NCBI GenBank assembly: GCA_020080175.1
Contig: JAGHQL010000076.1
Coordinates: 1-64,000, forward strand
DNA: 64,000 nucleotides
Direction of reading: 5' to 3'
DNA from: Glutinoglossum americanum
Taxonomy: Eukaryota; Ascomycota; Geoglossomycetes; Geoglossales; Geoglossaceae
The first letter of the stretch is position 1, and each line of letters begins with the position of its first letter. The translations under genes and the position numbers were made by a program. Shown here in pieces: positions 42,859 to 52,850 of the stretch. The notes under the pieces are model-generated. The model was not told the DNA's origin. It saw only the letters and a program-made list of their open reading frames with translations, and made no database searches.

Positions 42859-45067
42859 ATGTCTCCATCCCTGTTTCACCTTTCCCTACTACTTCTCCTT
42901 CCCTTCGGCCTTACAGCGTATGCTGCAACTGTTACTTACGACTGGAGCATTTCTTGGGTCACTGCCAACCCAGATAACGCATTGGCACGTCCCGTCATTG
43001 GCATCAATCAGCAGTGGCCCCTTCCGCATCTTATAGCCTCTGTTGGAGATAGGGTTATCGTCAATGTGGCCAACCAGCTCGGGAATCAGAGCACCAGCCT
43101 GCACTTCCATGGCCTTTTTCAGAATGGCACCACCCATATGGATGGTCCCGTAGGAGTCACGCAATGTGCTATCCCGCCCGGTGGGAGGTTCACATACAAT
43201 TTTACGGTACGTGTCTCTCCAATTTACTAACAACGTGGTTCGGATTTGGAAGTCCATTTAACATAGACGGACCCTTCCTAACATCCCGCAGATTGACCAG
43301 GCCGGCACCTACTGGTACCACTCTCATGTGAGAGGCCAATATCCGGACGGACTTCGCGGAGCTCTAATAGTACATGACCCAGAATCGCCCTACAAGGACC
43401 AATATGACGAAGAGCTCGTACTTACTCTCTCGGATTGGTATCACAGCCAGATGCCTCCCCTGATTGATAGATTCCTCAGCTACGCCAATCCCACGGGAGC
43501 TGAGCCAGTTCCGGAGGCGGCATTATTTAATGACACCCAGAATTTGAAGGTGCGAGTTCAACCAGGGAAGACCTATCTTATTCGCATGATCAACATGGCT
43601 GCTTTTGCAGCTCAGTACCTATGGTTCGAGGGCCACACAATGAGGATTGTGGAGGTTGATGGGGTGTACACCGAACCCAAGGATGCAGACATGATTTACA
43701 TGACCGCAGCACAACGATATAGTGTACTCTTGACCATGAGAAATGATACGGATACGAATTTCGCTTTTGTAGGGAGCATGGATCAGGTACGACTCATAGC
43801 ATTCCTTTACTATCCGACCACGGCCACACCAAGGAAGCTGATGACCGCTTTCAGGATCTCTTTGACCAAGTCCCTCCGAGTCTTAACCCTAACGTTACGG
43901 GCTGGCTCGTTTATGACGAGACGAAGGATCTTCCAAAACCGACGTTGATCGATGAGTTCACGCCAATTGACGATTTTACCTTGGTTCCGCATGATGGGGA
44001 GAAGCTTTTTGAGAATGTAGATTACTCTTTTAACCTTGATGTCAAGATGGACAACCTAGGTGATGGCGCCAATTAGTAAGTTCCTCGGCACAATCAACTA
44101 TACCCATTCTAATGACGTTGGTCTTGCAGTGCCTTCTTCAACGACATCACTTACATGAAACAAAAGGTTCCTACGCTATACACAGCCCTAACCACAGGCA
44201 CTGACACCACAAACGCCCTCGTCTATGGCATTAACACCAACCCTTATATCCTCAAAAAAGATGATGTCGTAGAGATCATCGTCAACAATGACGACCCTGG
44301 AAAGCACCCTTTCCATCTGCACGGCCACAACTTCCAAGTCGTCACGAGATCCGAGGAAGACGGTGGCTTCTTTAATGGCAGCACTCCGCATAACTTTCCG
44401 GCAGTGCCAATGAAGAGAGACGTGGTCATGGTGAAACCAAATGGCAATATCGTACTACGGTTCAAAGCCGATAATCCAGATAAGTCAATCCCTTCCAATT
44501 CGCAAAATAACTCCACACTCTCGACTGACATGGTTCTCGCCGTTCACGTATCTGGCTCTTCCATTGTCATCTCGAATGGCATGTCGTGTCCGGCCTAGTA
44601 GCAACCATGATTGAAGCTCCAGAGGAACTACAGAAGAACCTCAAGATTCCTGATGATCACATGAAGGTCTGCGTTGACGATAATGTCCCCACAGCTGGCA
44701 ACGCTGCGGGAAATACGAAGGATTTCCTTGATCTCACCGGCCAGGTTCAACCGCCTGCCCCCATTCCTGCCGGGTTAGTTCTTCCATTCCTTTTCATTTC
44801 CTTCCCGCATTAGGCCGTCCCTTCATCCTCGACCAATTCGTCACAGTAACTAACATCTTTAATTAAAAACACCTAGATTCACACCAAGAGGCATCGTAGC
44901 TTTAGTGTTCAGCATTCTAAGCGCATTTATAGGTATCGGAGTCATCTCTTGGTGGGTTTATAATCTACTCACTACCACGACGATTCAATCAACTAATCGT
45001 CAAAACCAGGTACGGCATGGGCGAACTGGGACCGTCTGAACTCGCACGCCTGAGTAAGGCCGAATAA
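42859..45067 (+). CDS. FET3: Fet3-type multicopper ferroxidase
   Basis: Seven exons (42859-43206, 43292-43786, 43855-44075, 44130-44479, 44548-44773, 44877-44951, 45010-45067) give 590 aa. A signal peptide ([15 protein letters not shown]) leads into a multicopper oxidase with all copper-ligand motifs: [21 protein letters not shown] and [11 protein letters not shown] single C-terminal membrane span ([21 protein letters not shown]) anchors it in the plasma membrane, where Fet3 oxidises ferrous iron and passes it to Ftr1. The intron between exons 4 and 5 begins ATAAGT and ends in AC; no GT-AG choice restores the HCH motif, while AT-AC gives [16 protein letters not shown] exactly and keeps the whole frame. 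If retained, the intron is read in frame to a stop at 44596-44598, before the motif and the membrane span. Confidence 0.95.
44480..44547 (+). other. Probable AT-AC intron in FET3
   Basis: The 68-nt intron starts ATAAGT and ends GTTCAC, with a good CTGAC branch point at 44525-44529, about 19 bases before the end. The donor resembles U2-type GTAAGT with A for G, not the U12 ATATCCTT. Confidence 0.75.
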
Positions 45068-46120
45068 TCGGAAGGTCTAATTGATTTCGGAGATGTCGAG
45101 ACGGTAAAGGCTTGAGGGGTGTGGGGTGAAGAGATGTTCCGTCATCTATCCATTCGTGTGATGCACTTATACCCCCAAGAGATGAATCTCTTGCAGTGCG
45201 TAACGCCTAGTCTAGTAGTAATCAACGAAAAAGCGGTAGCTCGACAGCTCGACAGACGGATGAATTTGGTCATTTTTCTCTTGCTGTCCTCTCTTTTGTC
45301 GTACATGTACTCATACACAATCGGTACTCTACGCTCAAAGAGACACGGAATGAAAAGAACAAAAATCAAGGAAATTTGATTTCTTGACCACGCGCCACAG
45401 CACAACCGCATTGGATTTAATTTCAATCCCCAGGACAAAAAGTTGATTGCGCACGATATTCGGGCGGGGGGGTTTCATTAGAGTCGAAGCATTAGCTGGG
45501 GGTAGCCGTCACTCTAGATTGCTAAACTAGGATCTTGCTGAGGCTGTCAAGGCCCCAGATTCTCTTGACTTTGTGATCGCTACCGACCAGGCGGTGCGTA
45601 GCTCTTCTCCCGACTCACGAAAATTGGTTAAAGAACTCCCTTCTATATCCTACAACCGCCAGTCATCGTGCATGACGATTTCGGAGAGGTCCTCAGCTAT
45701 ATGTATTTCATTCCCGCCGCCCCGACACTCTAATTCAACCCACAAAGGAAAATACGAAAAACTCTATAAAAGCTCCGAGCGCAAGAACCCGGTTCTTTGG
45801 CCGCCTTTGAACGGACCCCCACACGCAGATCGACCTTACGTTTCTAGCGACAAGGTAGCATGCAGGAGAGAGGGAGGGCAAAGCAGGCTGGCTATCCTGC
45901 CGGGAATATATTACTCCGGTCCCTATTACTTACATATACCGAGGACGATCCTCGACATTGACAGCGGACACTATACGAAGCGCAAAATCAGAGAAAAGAC
46001 AAAACGCAGGAAAGATAGAAAACCATCACCACCACTGCCATCACCACCACTGCCACCACCACCACTGCCACCACCACCGCTGCCGCCGTCGCCACCGCCA
46101 CCGCCAATATCACCACCATC
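45068..46120. promoter_or_regulatory. FET3 3' flank and pyrG upstream region
   Basis: Tandem genes. The last 100 bases hold a CCA/CCG-rich repeat. An open frame at 45573-46214 reads this repeat as poly-Pro and is not credible. Confidence 0.5.
46022..46113 (+). repeat. CCA/CCG-rich repeat in the pyrG leader
   Basis: Imperfect 15-base units around CACCACCACTGCCA recur directly before the pyrG start codon. Confidence 0.75.
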
Positions 46121-47427
46121 ATGGCCACACCACCGCACCACACCCTCACCCAGCCCTACGAACTCCGCGCCAACTCCCAAACCCACCCACTCGCACGTTA
46201 CCTCTTCCAATTAATGGCCCTTAAAAAGACCAATCTCTGCGTCTCTGCCGATGTAAGCACAGCGGCAGCGCTCCTTACTATAGCGGAGCAAGTCGGGGAC
46301 TCCATATGCGTTCTCAAGACACACTGCGACATAATTGAGGACTGGAGCGACGAGACGGCGTGGTCGTTGAAACAGGTGGCGTTGCGGAAGGGATTCATTA
46401 CCTTTGAGGATCGGAAATTTGGGGATATTGGGAGTAAGACCTTGTTTTCCTAGGTGTTTTTCCAACGCCTCTTCCGGGGGAAGGAACTTCTGTTTTTTTT
46501 CTTTCTGCAGAGGGTATTTGGAGAGAGAGATACCTTTTAGCTTGCATTACCGCATACCCGTTCCTAACAAACCTCACAGACACAGTCCAAAAACAATACA
46601 CGAGCGGCCCGTTTAAAATCGTCCGCTGGGCCTCCCTAACAAATGCCCACATCTTCCCCGGCCCCGCGGTAGTTGAAGCCCTCAAGAACTCCGCATCCCA
46701 ATACCTCGAATCCTTCAACCGCTGCGTCGTCACCGAGATCACGGCCGAACCCCGACGGCGTGCCTCGACTGCCGTCAGTGGCGAAGAAGGTGGAGGGGAT
46801 GAGGACGAGGATGAGGACGAGGAGGAGGAGGAGGAGGAGGAGGAAGAGGAAAAAGAAGACGCTAATACCGTCGCCGGCGAAGACGAACTCCCCCGCGCCC
46901 GCAAACGGAGCATCGTCTCCACAACCGTAATCTCTACAACAACCGAATCGATAAATCCCCAAACCGGCACTCCATCCTCCCCCCTTCCCCCTTCCTCCCT
47001 CCCCCCAATCCTCCATTCACTCGGTCAGCCCCCCCTAAACCGCGCCCTCCTCCTCCTCGCCCAAATGTCCTCCATCGAAAACCTCATGGCTCCTCCCTAC
47101 ACCACCCAGTGTCTCAAACTCGCAAGGAAAAACCGCGATTTCGTGGCCGGTTTCATTGCGCAAGGCTCCCTGAACCGAGAAGCAGACGACGATTTCCTGG
47201 TGCTGACCCCGGGTGTGTGGCTGCCTTCCGAGGGAAAGGAAGGTGATAGTTTAGGTCAGCGATACAGAACTCCCAGGGAAGTCATCCTAAACCACGGCGC
47301 GGACGTGATGATTGTCGGCCGAGGGATCTTGGATTGTCCTGATAGGGCCAGCGAAGCAGAACGGTATCGAAAGGAAGGGTGGAGGGCTTATGAGGAGAGA
47401 ATCGGATCGCTAAAGGCGGTAGTGTAG
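46121..47427 (+). CDS. pyrG: Orotidine 5'-phosphate decarboxylase
   Basis: Exons 46121-46433 and 46580-47427 (intron GTAAGA...CACAG, 146 nt) give 386 aa. Landmarks are CVSADVSTAAALL, VLKTHCDIIEDW and the catalytic signature FEDRKFGDIGNTVQ, whose Lys and Asp residues decarboxylate OMP to UMP. The phosphate-binding end is YRTPREVILNHGADVMIVGRGI. It is the last step of pyrimidine synthesis, in the cytosol. Filamentous-fungal enzymes carry an insertion before the QMSSIENLM segment; here that insertion is long (about 90 residues) and includes an almost pure run of Glu/Asp, encoded by a GAGGAG repeat at about 46790-46860. Confidence 0.95.
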
Positions 47428-48216
47428 GGAGGGGATGATGGGTTTACTTTCCCCCCCCCCCAAAAAAAAAGAAAGAAGAGAGAAAGGGGGGTTTTGTTTT
47501 GTTTAGGGTTTAGGTGGTCATTGTACATGCAGGGAGGAAATAGTCGGGTGGTAAAATTGACCCAGCGTGGTCTGCTCGGACGGATATGTTATAGATATGA
47601 AAATATGAAGGGGGAAGGGGATAGGATGAAATAAGGATGTATGCGAATTTAAAAACACGTTCCTTTCGCTCTCCTCCGTCTTGCTGGACACAACGTGCTT
47701 TCCTAGACGCTATCCCGATCTTGGGAGAAAAGCGAGCATACTACTAACTCATCACCGCGCACGATTTCTCGATCTCAAACATCAAACATTTTAATTTCAA
47801 CTTTTTTTTTTATTATTGTCCCCCCTAGCAGGCTGGAAATCTATATCCCTAACTAGATTTAGAAAAAAAAAGAAAAGAAACCTCGCCCTCTATCTTTGTT
47901 TTCTTTTTTTTTTCTTTTGGTTTTAATTCGGGTTTCGTTCCAAATGAAGAGCCAGGTTATTCCTAGTCTCTCCCCCCCTAATATAATAAGTGAAGAAGGA
48001 GAAGAAGAAGAAGAGAAGAAAAAAGGGGGGGTAGGGGGAAAGGCCGCTGGTCCTCCGATCTTTTTTTTTTTCCCCTGTGAAGGGGGGGAAAGGAAATCTA
48101 GCCATCTAGCTGGATGTTAGGAAATTGAGGGGGAAAATGTAGAGAGAATAGAAGAGCAGGTAGGAGGAGAGTGGTGGTGGGTTCCGAAAATCCCCCACGC
48201 CTGATCGGATCAACCG
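47428..48216. other. Convergent intergenic region with homopolymer runs
   Basis: Between pyrG and the vWA gene. It has C, A and T runs of about 9-11 and a GAAGAA stretch, no gene. Confidence 0.5.
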
Positions 48217-49473
48217 CTATCTTCTCAGTTCCTCGCTCCCTCTCTTCCGGTCTAATCTCCGGTTGACAGCACCAAGCACGACCTTCAAGATGCCCTCTGC
48301 GTTCAGCCCGCCCTCTCCGGTCCTCCCACACCATGGCACCGTATCGACGATATCCCGGACACCGCCTCCCATCTCCTCGAGACCATCGTCTAGCTCCTTC
48401 AGCGCGTCCGCGGCGCCAGGTTCGCACCCGACTTGGAAGAATTGGACGCCTACTTGCCAAGCTGGGGCGTCGGCCTTGTCGAGTTTCTTGGCGGCGTTTA
48501 TCAGGACAGATTCTACGTCGTCCGAGGGGACGCCGTCGGTTATGACGATTATATTTAGGGGTTTCGTCGCGTCGGGGTTTGCCGCGTAGCGGGCGAGGTA
48601 GGGGCGGAGGATGTGGTTGAGGCGAACGCCAGTGGGGGTACCGCCCTGGGGTCTCACATTCTCGAAGATCCGTGTGACGGCCTCGGGGGTCTTGACGTTG
48701 CAGTGTTCTGCGGGGTTCACCGGGTGGTGGTTCAGGAATATTATGTCGATGCCGTCGGCGTCGTGGGCGGTGCAGAGTGGCGTTATGGCTTTGAGGGCTG
48801 CGGAGGTTTCGCGCCAGGAGCGACCGGCCATGCTGCCCGAGTCGTCGATTAGGAAGATGGTGTCGAAGTGGGAGAGAAAAGCGTAGCGGTCGTCGGCTGT
48901 GGAAGCTACGGGGAGTGTGGTGGTGTTGGCTGAAACCGCTTGGCCGAGAGATGGGGGGTTGGCGGGGGGAGAGTAAGCTGGTGGCGGTGAATTGCTGCGG
49001 GCTGCAGAAAAATCAGTATTTAGAAGCGCAAGGCGATCCAAAGCTGAGAGAAACTCACGAGCGGGTCTCCTGGTTGCTGGGCTGGGCCCTCTTGGTCCTC
49101 CACTAAACGGATTTGTCCCAGTGCTGCCATCTGGCAACGAGGCACTCGAATGTCTGGGCGACGCCGCCGTCGCAGAGCCCGGAGAAACTGGCGCTGAAGA
49201 TGCCGTTGCGGCTGGGATGTTGACGGATAGATGCCTTCCGCTGTTTGACGAGGAGGAAGTTGACGAGGGCTTGAGGTTGAACCCAAGGACCCTGAAGCTG
49301 CCAGCTTGTTCCGTGTCAGCGCCGCCGCGGTTTTTCTTGCTCTTATTGAAGATATTCATCCCGCCGTTTCTGTAGGAGCCAGATGAACTGTTTGAAGATG
49401 TTCGGCGTGCGAGGCGAGGGTTGGAGATGTTATTCAGATTGTGACTGTGCGCGGAGAGGAATGTTGTCGTCAT
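48217..49473 (-). CDS. von Willebrand factor A-domain protein
   Basis: The uninterrupted frame would be 418 aa, but a near-perfect 57-nt intron (GTGAGT at 49058, TACTGAT branch, CTGCAG ending at 49002) lies in it without breaking the frame. I prefer exons 49473-49059 and 49001-48217, 399 aa. The N-terminal half is Ser/Gly/Pro-rich with a basic NKSKKNRG patch. A vWA domain follows with the MIDAS motif in FLIDDSGSMAG (DxSxS), a Thr in GGTPTGVRL and Asp in IVITDGVPSDD, then WQVGVQFFQVG. No signal peptide is seen, so it is intracellular. The family is common in filamentous fungi; metal-dependent protein binding is expected, partner unknown. Confidence 0.85.
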   Translation of the reverse strand: MTTTFLSAHSHNLNNISNPRLARRTSSNSSSGSYRNGGMNIFNKSKKNRGGADTEQAGSFRVLGFNLKPSSTSSSSNSGRHLSVNIPAATASSAPVSPGSATAASPRHSSASLPDGSTGTNPFSGGPRGPSPATRRPAREFLSALDRLALLNTDFSAARSNSPPPAYSPPANPPSLGQAVSANTTTLPVASTADDRYAFLSHFDTIFLIDDSGSMAGRSWRETSAALKAITPLCTAHDADGIDIIFLNHHPVNPAEHCNVKTPEAVTRIFENVRPQGGTPTGVRLNHILRPYLARYAANPDATKPLNIIVITDGVPSDDVESVLINAAKKLDKADAPAWQVGVQFFQVGCEPGAADALKELDDGLEEMGGGVRDIVDTVPWCGRTGEGGLNAEGILKVVLGAVNRRLDRKRGSEELRR

Positions 49474-49555
49474 GACGGCGATTCTGTGTGGGGGTTGTGA
49501 AGGGAACTAAGCGAGGAATTTGTTTGTTTGCTTGTTCGACTTGTGAATGGGAACA

Positions 49556-49590
49556 AGTGGCGGAAGTGGCGGAAAGTGGCGGAAAGTGGC
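49556..49590 (+). repeat. Tandem repeat of GTGGCGGAAA
   Basis: Three to four near-exact copies lie about 90 bases upstream of the vWA start. Confidence 0.8.
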
Positions 49591-49668
49591 GGATTACAGG
49601 CGAAGGGTAGTAGGCAGGAGGGTAGTAGGTCAGAGAGGCTTCTTTCTCTATTCCGGTCTTCTGCCTCG

Positions 49669-49703
49669 ATGGCTGTCGATGGCTGTCGATGGCTGTTGAT
49701 GTC
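49669..49703 (+). repeat. Tandem repeat of GATGGCTGTC
   Basis: Three copies (the last with one change) lie about 200 bases upstream of the vWA start. Confidence 0.8.
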
Positions 49704-50554
49704 CTTCATCTAGCAGACACCCCGTCTGGATTTATATATTGTCGTTGTATCGTTGCTCCTCCTTCTCCTTCTCGCCTCACTACGGTTTGATGGCTTTCAA
49801 AACATCGCCATCGACGGTCACGCTAAGACCGAAATCCCGACTTCGCCAGCAAGGCAGAGTGGCGATGATCTCATTTATCTGTTCGAACCTCTCCGCAGGC
49901 AAAATGAGGCAGAGCTCTAGCGAGTTGGCGACACTGCACCGCCACGCCTATGGCGCCATAGCCTGGGGCTGTGTGATGAGTGATCGCTAAAAGTTGCTAC
50001 TGTAACACGGCTAACTTGGCCTGGCGACCGCCACATCACAAAACTATCATAGCCCTACTTGTACTGGACAGGCTATGCGCAACATCGAGCATGCATCCGT
50101 TCGCCGCGGCTCTGGTACTTCGCCGTGCAGACGCCCGTTTCAGAGAGCCATTGAATGCACCTTGTCCCCATCTGTCGCGCGCGTACATGTATCATATCGT
50201 CTGCCATGTTTTTTCCCCCAAGAGGCTTGGCTCTCGTTTCTGCCTTGAAGTTTCGCGATTGTTAGAACCTGGCGGGCGGAGGGAACCATGGCAATTTACC
50301 ATCCCTTTGTTCTAGCATGTCAAGCCATACAATAAGCCTCTTTCCAAACCAATGCCCTAGCATAAGGTTAACTGGCTTTTGATGTTGAGATGTGTGTACG
50401 GCGGCTGTTGTACCTGCAAGGTGTAAACGGTGTGGGCGGGTGTGGGTGTGGGGGGCCCTCCTATGGGTTGGCGCTCAGGGCAGAATTATTTCATGTCGCT
50501 AAGCCTCAGGCACTAAGTCCCGACATCTTGCATCCTACCGATCTATGTACATGT

Positions 50555-52106
50555 CTATCTGATCTGGAGATTATGCTCCCACCGCTCAGGCGTCCAGTGC
50601 GCCTTCGCCGCAGTGAACAGGTCCCTCGCCAGGCGGTGGAAATCGCGAGCCCCACAGTCGCTACCATTCTTCTTTTGAGCCTTCCCATTAACGGGTCTAG
50701 CGTCTTTCCCGGCGTTCAGAGAAGGGAACTCTACCCGGGTGTATGGAGAAGGTGAGGATAGGAGCCGGTCCTCACCCTCATCGCCTACCTCCTTCAAGCT
50801 CCACGCATAGCCACTCCGATCACTCACCCAACACCAGAGACAGAGTCCGGCTGCTGGCAAGAGAGCTTCGATATATTTCAATGCTGGTATCAGCCTTGTG
50901 CGGACGCCGCAATGCTTATGGTTAGAGTCAATCTGGTAGGAGGGCACCTGCTTCATTATAGCAATAAGATTCTCGACATCCCCCGTTAGTTGACGTTCAG
51001 CCGCGGCTACCCCCTCGATATCGCTGTCCTCCTCGCTTAGGCCGAATATCAGGCCTTGCAGCCTCAGAGTTCCGATGCGTGTGAAAAACCGGATGGCTTC
51101 TCCAAGTTGGAACGAGTCACACTGAGGCGAGGAATCGTAGCCTAGCTTGCACTGCCGTCGCTTTGAAGTGTAGAGTTTGAGGAAGTGAAGTTGAAGGGCA
51201 TTGAGGGTGCGGAGAATGCACTTTCGGCGATACCGTAGCTCGTCTAAAGTAAGGGAGGGGCACGTCAGAGTTCAAGTATATCAAACCGAGGGAGGAGGGT
51301 TCCCCGGTACTACCTTCAAGACCCCCGGGCAGGTCCCACCAGATACCTTGCCCGTCCGCGCCTTTCACTTTTTCATCTCCCGCCCACTGTGTAAATCCTC
51401 CGAACACTAGCTTTTTAGTATTTGCTCTAAACCATTCGGGCTCGTTGAAGAACCATCCGACAAGGGCTTTCTGCCGGATGCGTTCCTCAGTGCCACCATA
51501 TGCTTCTTTACCCTTGTCCTTGAATTCCACCCTGTGGAGTAAATTCGGCGAACCGTTGAAGTATCTTGCTATTGCTGGTATACAATCGAACCTGTCGGCG
51601 AGCACCGCCATATTGGCAAAGTAGGACATGCTCAATCGTACCTTCCCATCCGGCTGCACCTTCCAATGCATCGCCCCATGTAGCACTCGGAAAAAATCCC
51701 CAACCACGTTCTCCAGGCCCCGACCCGGTGAAGCAAGCCCTATTTCGTGGAGCTCAATCCGGGGAAGCATCTGAGGAGGCAGCGATGATGGTTCCAGCTG
51801 CCTGCTCTCCAGCCGCACCATGGCCTCGCGAAAACCGATGCCCTCCTTGAAGCGGTCTGGATGGAGCAGCCCACTGAAGTATCGGGAGGAACGCCTCAAG
51901 AGCTTAGAGTCCACCCGATATGCAATCGGCGACTCGTCTGTTTTCCCACATGAAATGACTAGCACCAGGTCGCCTGTCTCCGAGATGCTAACGACGCCTT
52001 GCTGTGATGGCGGGGGCGCATTTTGGGAATAGTCGACATCTGATTTCGTAGAGGCGGTCACTAGCTGCTTCGCAGGTTCGAGCTGTGATGTCTCTTCATC
52101 ATCCAT
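50555..52106 (-). CDS. Fungal BTB/POZ-domain protein
   Basis: Exons 52106-51314 and 51243-50555 (intron GTAGTA...CTTTAG) sum to 493 aa. After an acidic, disordered N terminus comes GDLVLVISCG, YRVDSKLLRRSSRYFSGLL and FREAMVRLES, the typical opening of fungal BTB domains. It continues with FFRVLHGAMHWKV, MSYFANMAVLADRFDCI and a segment with KALVGWFFNEPEWF. The C-terminal exon holds ELRYRRKCILRTLNAL, LGYDSSPQCDSFQLGEAIRF and a second conserved segment RDFHRLARDLFTAAKAHW. BTB proteins of this fungal family have no established function. A GTGAGT inside the second exon (after LCLWCW) could mark another intron; I did not use it. Confidence 0.75.
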
Positions 52107-52850
52107 CGCAGCTGATATGACAGCAAACTATCACAGACGATGGCGTAGCGGTCAGCTTCGGCTTTGTCCATCTGAAGTTGGATTCGAAGGTGAGGCAAAG
52201 ACAAATCCTGGCAGAAAAAGGCGTGCCTGAATCGTCTACGCAATCCTTGCCTATCGATGATGTGGATCTGGTTCGAATGTGGCTGTGAGGTGGCTGAGGA
52301 CAAGTCACGACACCCTCACCGATAGTTTGAACATGACAACCATGAACTTTTCGAGCTAATTCGGAAAAAGGTCTCTGTTGTATACTAGTTTAAATGTCTG
52401 TGTTTTTTTTAATGTTACCCCATACTAAGTAGGCATAGTCTGCGGTACAAAAAATGACTATGCAGCCACTGCGAGTCGCGCAATGAACTGATAAACAACT
52501 TCCATCGCAGCGGCCAAGGTCCCCTAGACCTCTCGGACGTGCGAGATGAAACTCCTTTCCTTCTAAGTTGACTCCGGAGAGCAAAGAAAATTCGTGAATG
52601 TGTAAATGTGTTAGATAGTGAGAGAAAGAGACCAAGATAGAGCTACTGAAGTATAGAGCTGCAGAGACCCCTAGTAGAAGCACACTGCGAATGTGGCTTA
52701 GAATTGACACCGATAAGATATGAGAGAGAATTATCTAAAGCCAATAGTAAATTCCAATATACTCTAGGGAATCCTTCAAACGCTGTCGGGAATGCTAGAA
52801 AACAATAAGATTGATATTTGCACCTTAGCTTCAAATAAATCCGTCCATGC
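52107..52850. other. Intergenic region
   Basis: Between the BTB start and the CBM48 gene stop. No gene seen. Confidence 0.4.

Larger units (their letters stand above)
49474..50554. promoter_or_regulatory. vWA-gene upstream region
   Basis: Two separate 10-bp units are tandemly repeated here (listed next). The rest is unremarkable. Confidence 0.4.

Noticed and set aside
44480-44600. FET3 as a pseudogene with a lost HCH motif
   Set aside because: An AT-AC splice restores motif and frame over all seven exons.
45573-46214. 213-codon forward frame ending in poly-Pro
   Set aside because: Translation of the CCA-rich pyrG leader repeat; overlaps pyrG in another frame.
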